A stretch of DNA of 64,000 nt, from positions 1 through 64,000 of the forward strand of contig NZ_CP021878.1 of NCBI RefSeq assembly GCF_002197645.1, written 5' to 3'. Under the pieces are notes generated by a model. That model made no database searches. It saw only the letters and a program-made list of their open reading frames with translations, and was not told the DNA's origin. Positions within the stretch are counted from its first letter, which is position 1, and every line of letters starts with the position of its first letter. The translations under genes and the position numbers were made by a program. Of the stretch, positions 61,988-64,000 are shown piece after piece. This stretch comes from Enterococcus wangshanyuanii (GTDB lineage: Bacteria; Bacillota; Bacilli; Lactobacillales; Enterococcaceae).

Positions 61988-62127
61988 TGATCTCGCCTCG
62001 TTCAATTCGTTGAAGTAAAGATTTAAAAGCCTCTTGCCGTCCTACGCCCCTTGATCCAAATAAAACCGGACATTTGAAATACTTCCCTTGTTCGGTTTGT
62101 ACTATTTTCTTTCCCTTTTTTACTCAC
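61980..62127 (-). pseudogene. Corrupted copy of the 50-residue gene
   Basis: Duplicates 11467-11619; bases are missing near 62110-62120. Confidence 0.65.
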
Positions 62128-62352
62128 TTAAATGCCTCCCTACTTTGATTGTGCTAATTTCTTTTTTAATAGTTTTTTTGCACGTCTAACAACAAAACCA
62201 ATGAATTGTTTTTAGGCATTAGTTCAAGGTTTCTCCCGAATTTCTCCATATGTCCCTGTCTCTTTTTTCAGTTCCTTCAGTAATTCATTCGCTTGATTTT
62301 CAATAAAGTCATCACAGATAATCATTTTTTTGATTACTTTTTCTCTTTCCAT
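62120..62352 (-). pseudogene. Corrupted copy of the 77-residue gene
   Basis: Duplicates 11612-11845. Several substitutions near 62165-62180 and indels near 62200 and 62236. Confidence 0.65.
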
Positions 62353-62377
62353 TTTAAAAGCCTTCTTTCTTTGTGTA

Positions 62378-62737
62378 TTAACTTAACTCTTTGTGACTCC
62401 TTATCGTAAGTGCCAATTCTGCATTTTGATCTAGACAATCTAACATTATTTGGAATAGAAAGCGTAATCGTGCTTTATTTTTACCACAATATCGCCAACT
62501 ACCTTTTGTAATCGGAATTTTTATTGTTTTTCTATTGTGAACCAACAAAATCGCACTGTATTCCTGCCATTGTTTAAATTCCAACAAATTGTTTTCTCTT
62601 AGTTCGATTACTTTATTTGCATTGATTGTTAACTGTTTTAGGATTTTTTGTTGATTGCTGCGTTGATAAACAAAATCAACGTCTGATTCCTTCAACGCTA
62701 AGTGACGTGCTTGTTCCTTAAAAATACTCGTTCCCAT
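62378..62737 (-). CDS. PrgU-like gene, alternative reading
   Basis: Second copy of 11894-12232. Two homopolymer differences give a 119-residue form whose last 26 residues differ (ending SHKELS). The length is closer to pCF10 PrgU, but which C-terminus is real cannot be decided here. Confidence 0.5.
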   Translation of the reverse strand: MGTSIFKEQARHLALKESDVDFVYQRSNQQKILKQLTINANKVIELRENNLLEFKQWQEYSAILLVHNRKTIKIPITKGSWRYCGKNKARLRFLFQIMLDCLDQNAELALTIRSHKELS

Positions 62738-62775
62738 CTATTCACCTCCTCGAATTTAAAAGAAAAAACCGTTCA

Positions 62776-64000
62776 TTAGAACGGTTCTTCATCGTTTACG
62801 ATTTGTTTGTTTTTTTTGATCGAACTGTGAAAAAAATAATGCTGCTCAGAGTAATGATCCATCCAAGTAATTTAACAAAAATACTTGTTGGACTGTCACC
62901 AGTATGTGGAAGTACCTTTTCAGCAACTTTTTTCTACTGGTGATTTTGGCTCTTCTTTTTTCGGATCGGCAGCTTTCGGAACTTTATTGACACGTTTTTC
63001 TGTTTCATGGTGTTCTTCTGTTCCGTCTGAATCTTGCCATTGTTGATCGGCGGTATTAATGATATCTATTCCTGCTTTCACATCTTTTTTCACGGTCATT
63101 GGCGCATCGATTTTATAAAATTGTCCGAACGGAATTTTTTTCAGTATCGACGATAGAAACCTCTTCGCCTTTAGAATTCTTTGCTTTTTTGAAGACATTC
63201 GCTGAAATCGTCAAAGTGCCTTTTCCATCGTCTTCAATTTTGAAGTATTTTGTGAAATCTGTTCCTTTTGCATCATATACTTTCAACTGGTCTTTATTGA
63301 CCGTTACGGAAGCCGCATCGTATTTATCAACCATACGCAAATAAGTTAATTCGCTTGTTTCGTCAAATGGTCTTGTATCCAACCACAATTGATAATACAG
63401 CGTTTGACCTGCTTTTACATCCGTTGTATTGATATTTTCTTTTTCGTTATTATCTGTTTTATCGTTGTAAGGATCTTTGTTAGAATCCGCATAACGGTCT
63501 TTCATTTCGCTGTCATCGTCTAAAAGCTTGTCTCCTGTTAAATCAAACTTTTCTTTTGATAAATCGAACTTATGCGGTTCAGGTTTCGGCGTTTTTGTGT
63601 ACACTTCGTTAGAATCCTGCTTCACATCATTGATTGTCTCTACAAACGTATTTAGAACCTTGTCAGAGTCTTTAAAGCGATAGAATGAAGCGTGAATAGT
63701 AAATCCGACCTCTTTGTCTTTATGCTTGTTTACAACGTCTAAGAACGCTTTTTGAGCAGTAAATAAGACCTTGCCTTTCTTATCTTCAGCTTTGACGAAA
63801 TCTGTGGCAATTCGTCTCCTGCTTTGTAAGAATCAAAGTCTTTGGTTGCATATAATTTGAATGTTCCGTTGTAGCGATCAAAATTTTCGTCATAATCGTC
63901 ATTGATCGTCCAGCTGGTTGTATCTTGACGATTTAGTTGTAAAACACTTGAATTTAACACGTAAAGAAGTCAGAGTTTAAAGCAACGTCACCTTCATTGA
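62776..64000 (-). pseudogene. Partial, frameshifted copy of the adhesin gene
   Basis: Duplicates 12270-13495, cut by the window end. Frames break near 62811, 62930, 63139, 63802 and 63964. The copy at 12270-16118 is complete. Confidence 0.8.

Larger units (their letters stand above)
50520..64000. repeat. Right copy of the 13.5-kb end redundancy
   Basis: Same sequence as 1-13495. It is clean from 50520 to about 59.0 kb and increasingly corrupted after 61.7 kb, with differences near 61694, 61785, 61889, 61927, 62110-62240, 62424-62460, 62811, 62930, 63139, 63802 and 63964. Confidence 0.9.

Noticed and set aside
50520..64000. True tandem duplication of 13.5 kb
   Set aside because: Copies begin and end at the window edges and error density rises towards the edges, which fits overlapping contig ends better. 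Read mapping would settle it.
1..64000. Antibiotic resistance, bacteriocin, tRNA and rRNA genes
   Set aside because: Looked for among the translated frames and the gaps; none seen.

Overview
The window looks like a low-GC Gram-positive conjugative plasmid of the enterococcal pCF10/pAD1 type, assembled as one circle plus an overlap. Bases 1-13495 recur at 50520-64000. The two copies differ almost only by single-base insertions and deletions, mostly in homopolymers, concentrated near the two outer edges. Measured between clean anchors (the prgH start at 9489 and at 60000), one turn of the circle is about 50.51 kb. I read the repeat as unpolished end redundancy rather than a real duplication. 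Copy 2 is the reliable reading for the genes at 1-8.4 kb, and copy 1 for those at 8.4-13.5 kb.

Transfer region (minus strand, read right to left and round the circle). A control region at 22.6-24.2 kb holds a PrgX/Rgg-like regulator, a 27-residue hydrophobic peptide gene, two phased palindromes, an antisense RNA and a strong terminator. It is followed by a long operon. First come a small basic protein, a 490-nt stretch closed by a 26-bp helix that is probably a large structured RNA, and a run of small membrane and lipoprotein genes (17.8-21.5 kb). Next are a cell-wall LPxTG adhesin (12.3-16.1 kb) and a PrgU-like protein, then the type IV secretion genes prgE, F, H, I, J, K, L, M and pcfA. After those come pcfB, the coupling protein pcfC, the TOPRIM/ArdC-like proteins pcfD and pcfE, oriT, and the relaxosome genes pcfF and pcfG. 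A lipoprotein nuclease and two unknown genes close the region (38.8-41.1 kb).

Maintenance region. At 25.3-28.5 kb there is a replication initiator with internal repeats (likely oriV) and a parA-parB operon flanked on both sides by AT-rich TAGTA-type repeat arrays. A type I holin-like toxin/antisense RNA lies at 29.1-29.4 kb and a HigB/HigA-type module at 37.9-38.5 kb. A serine resolvase with res-like sites is at 32.9-34.3 kb.

Accessory genes. An IS3-family element lies at 31.0-32.3 kb. Two possible nucleic-acid-interacting proteins sit at 29.5-30.9 kb, and small phage/plasmid-type genes (DUF3850, DUF2786, HTH) at 34.4-37.7 kb. I saw no antibiotic-resistance gene, tRNA, rRNA or CRISPR array.

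The strongest candidates for something undescribed are the peptide/regulator/antisense-RNA switch at 22.6-24.2 kb and the large structured RNA at 21.54-22.03 kb.
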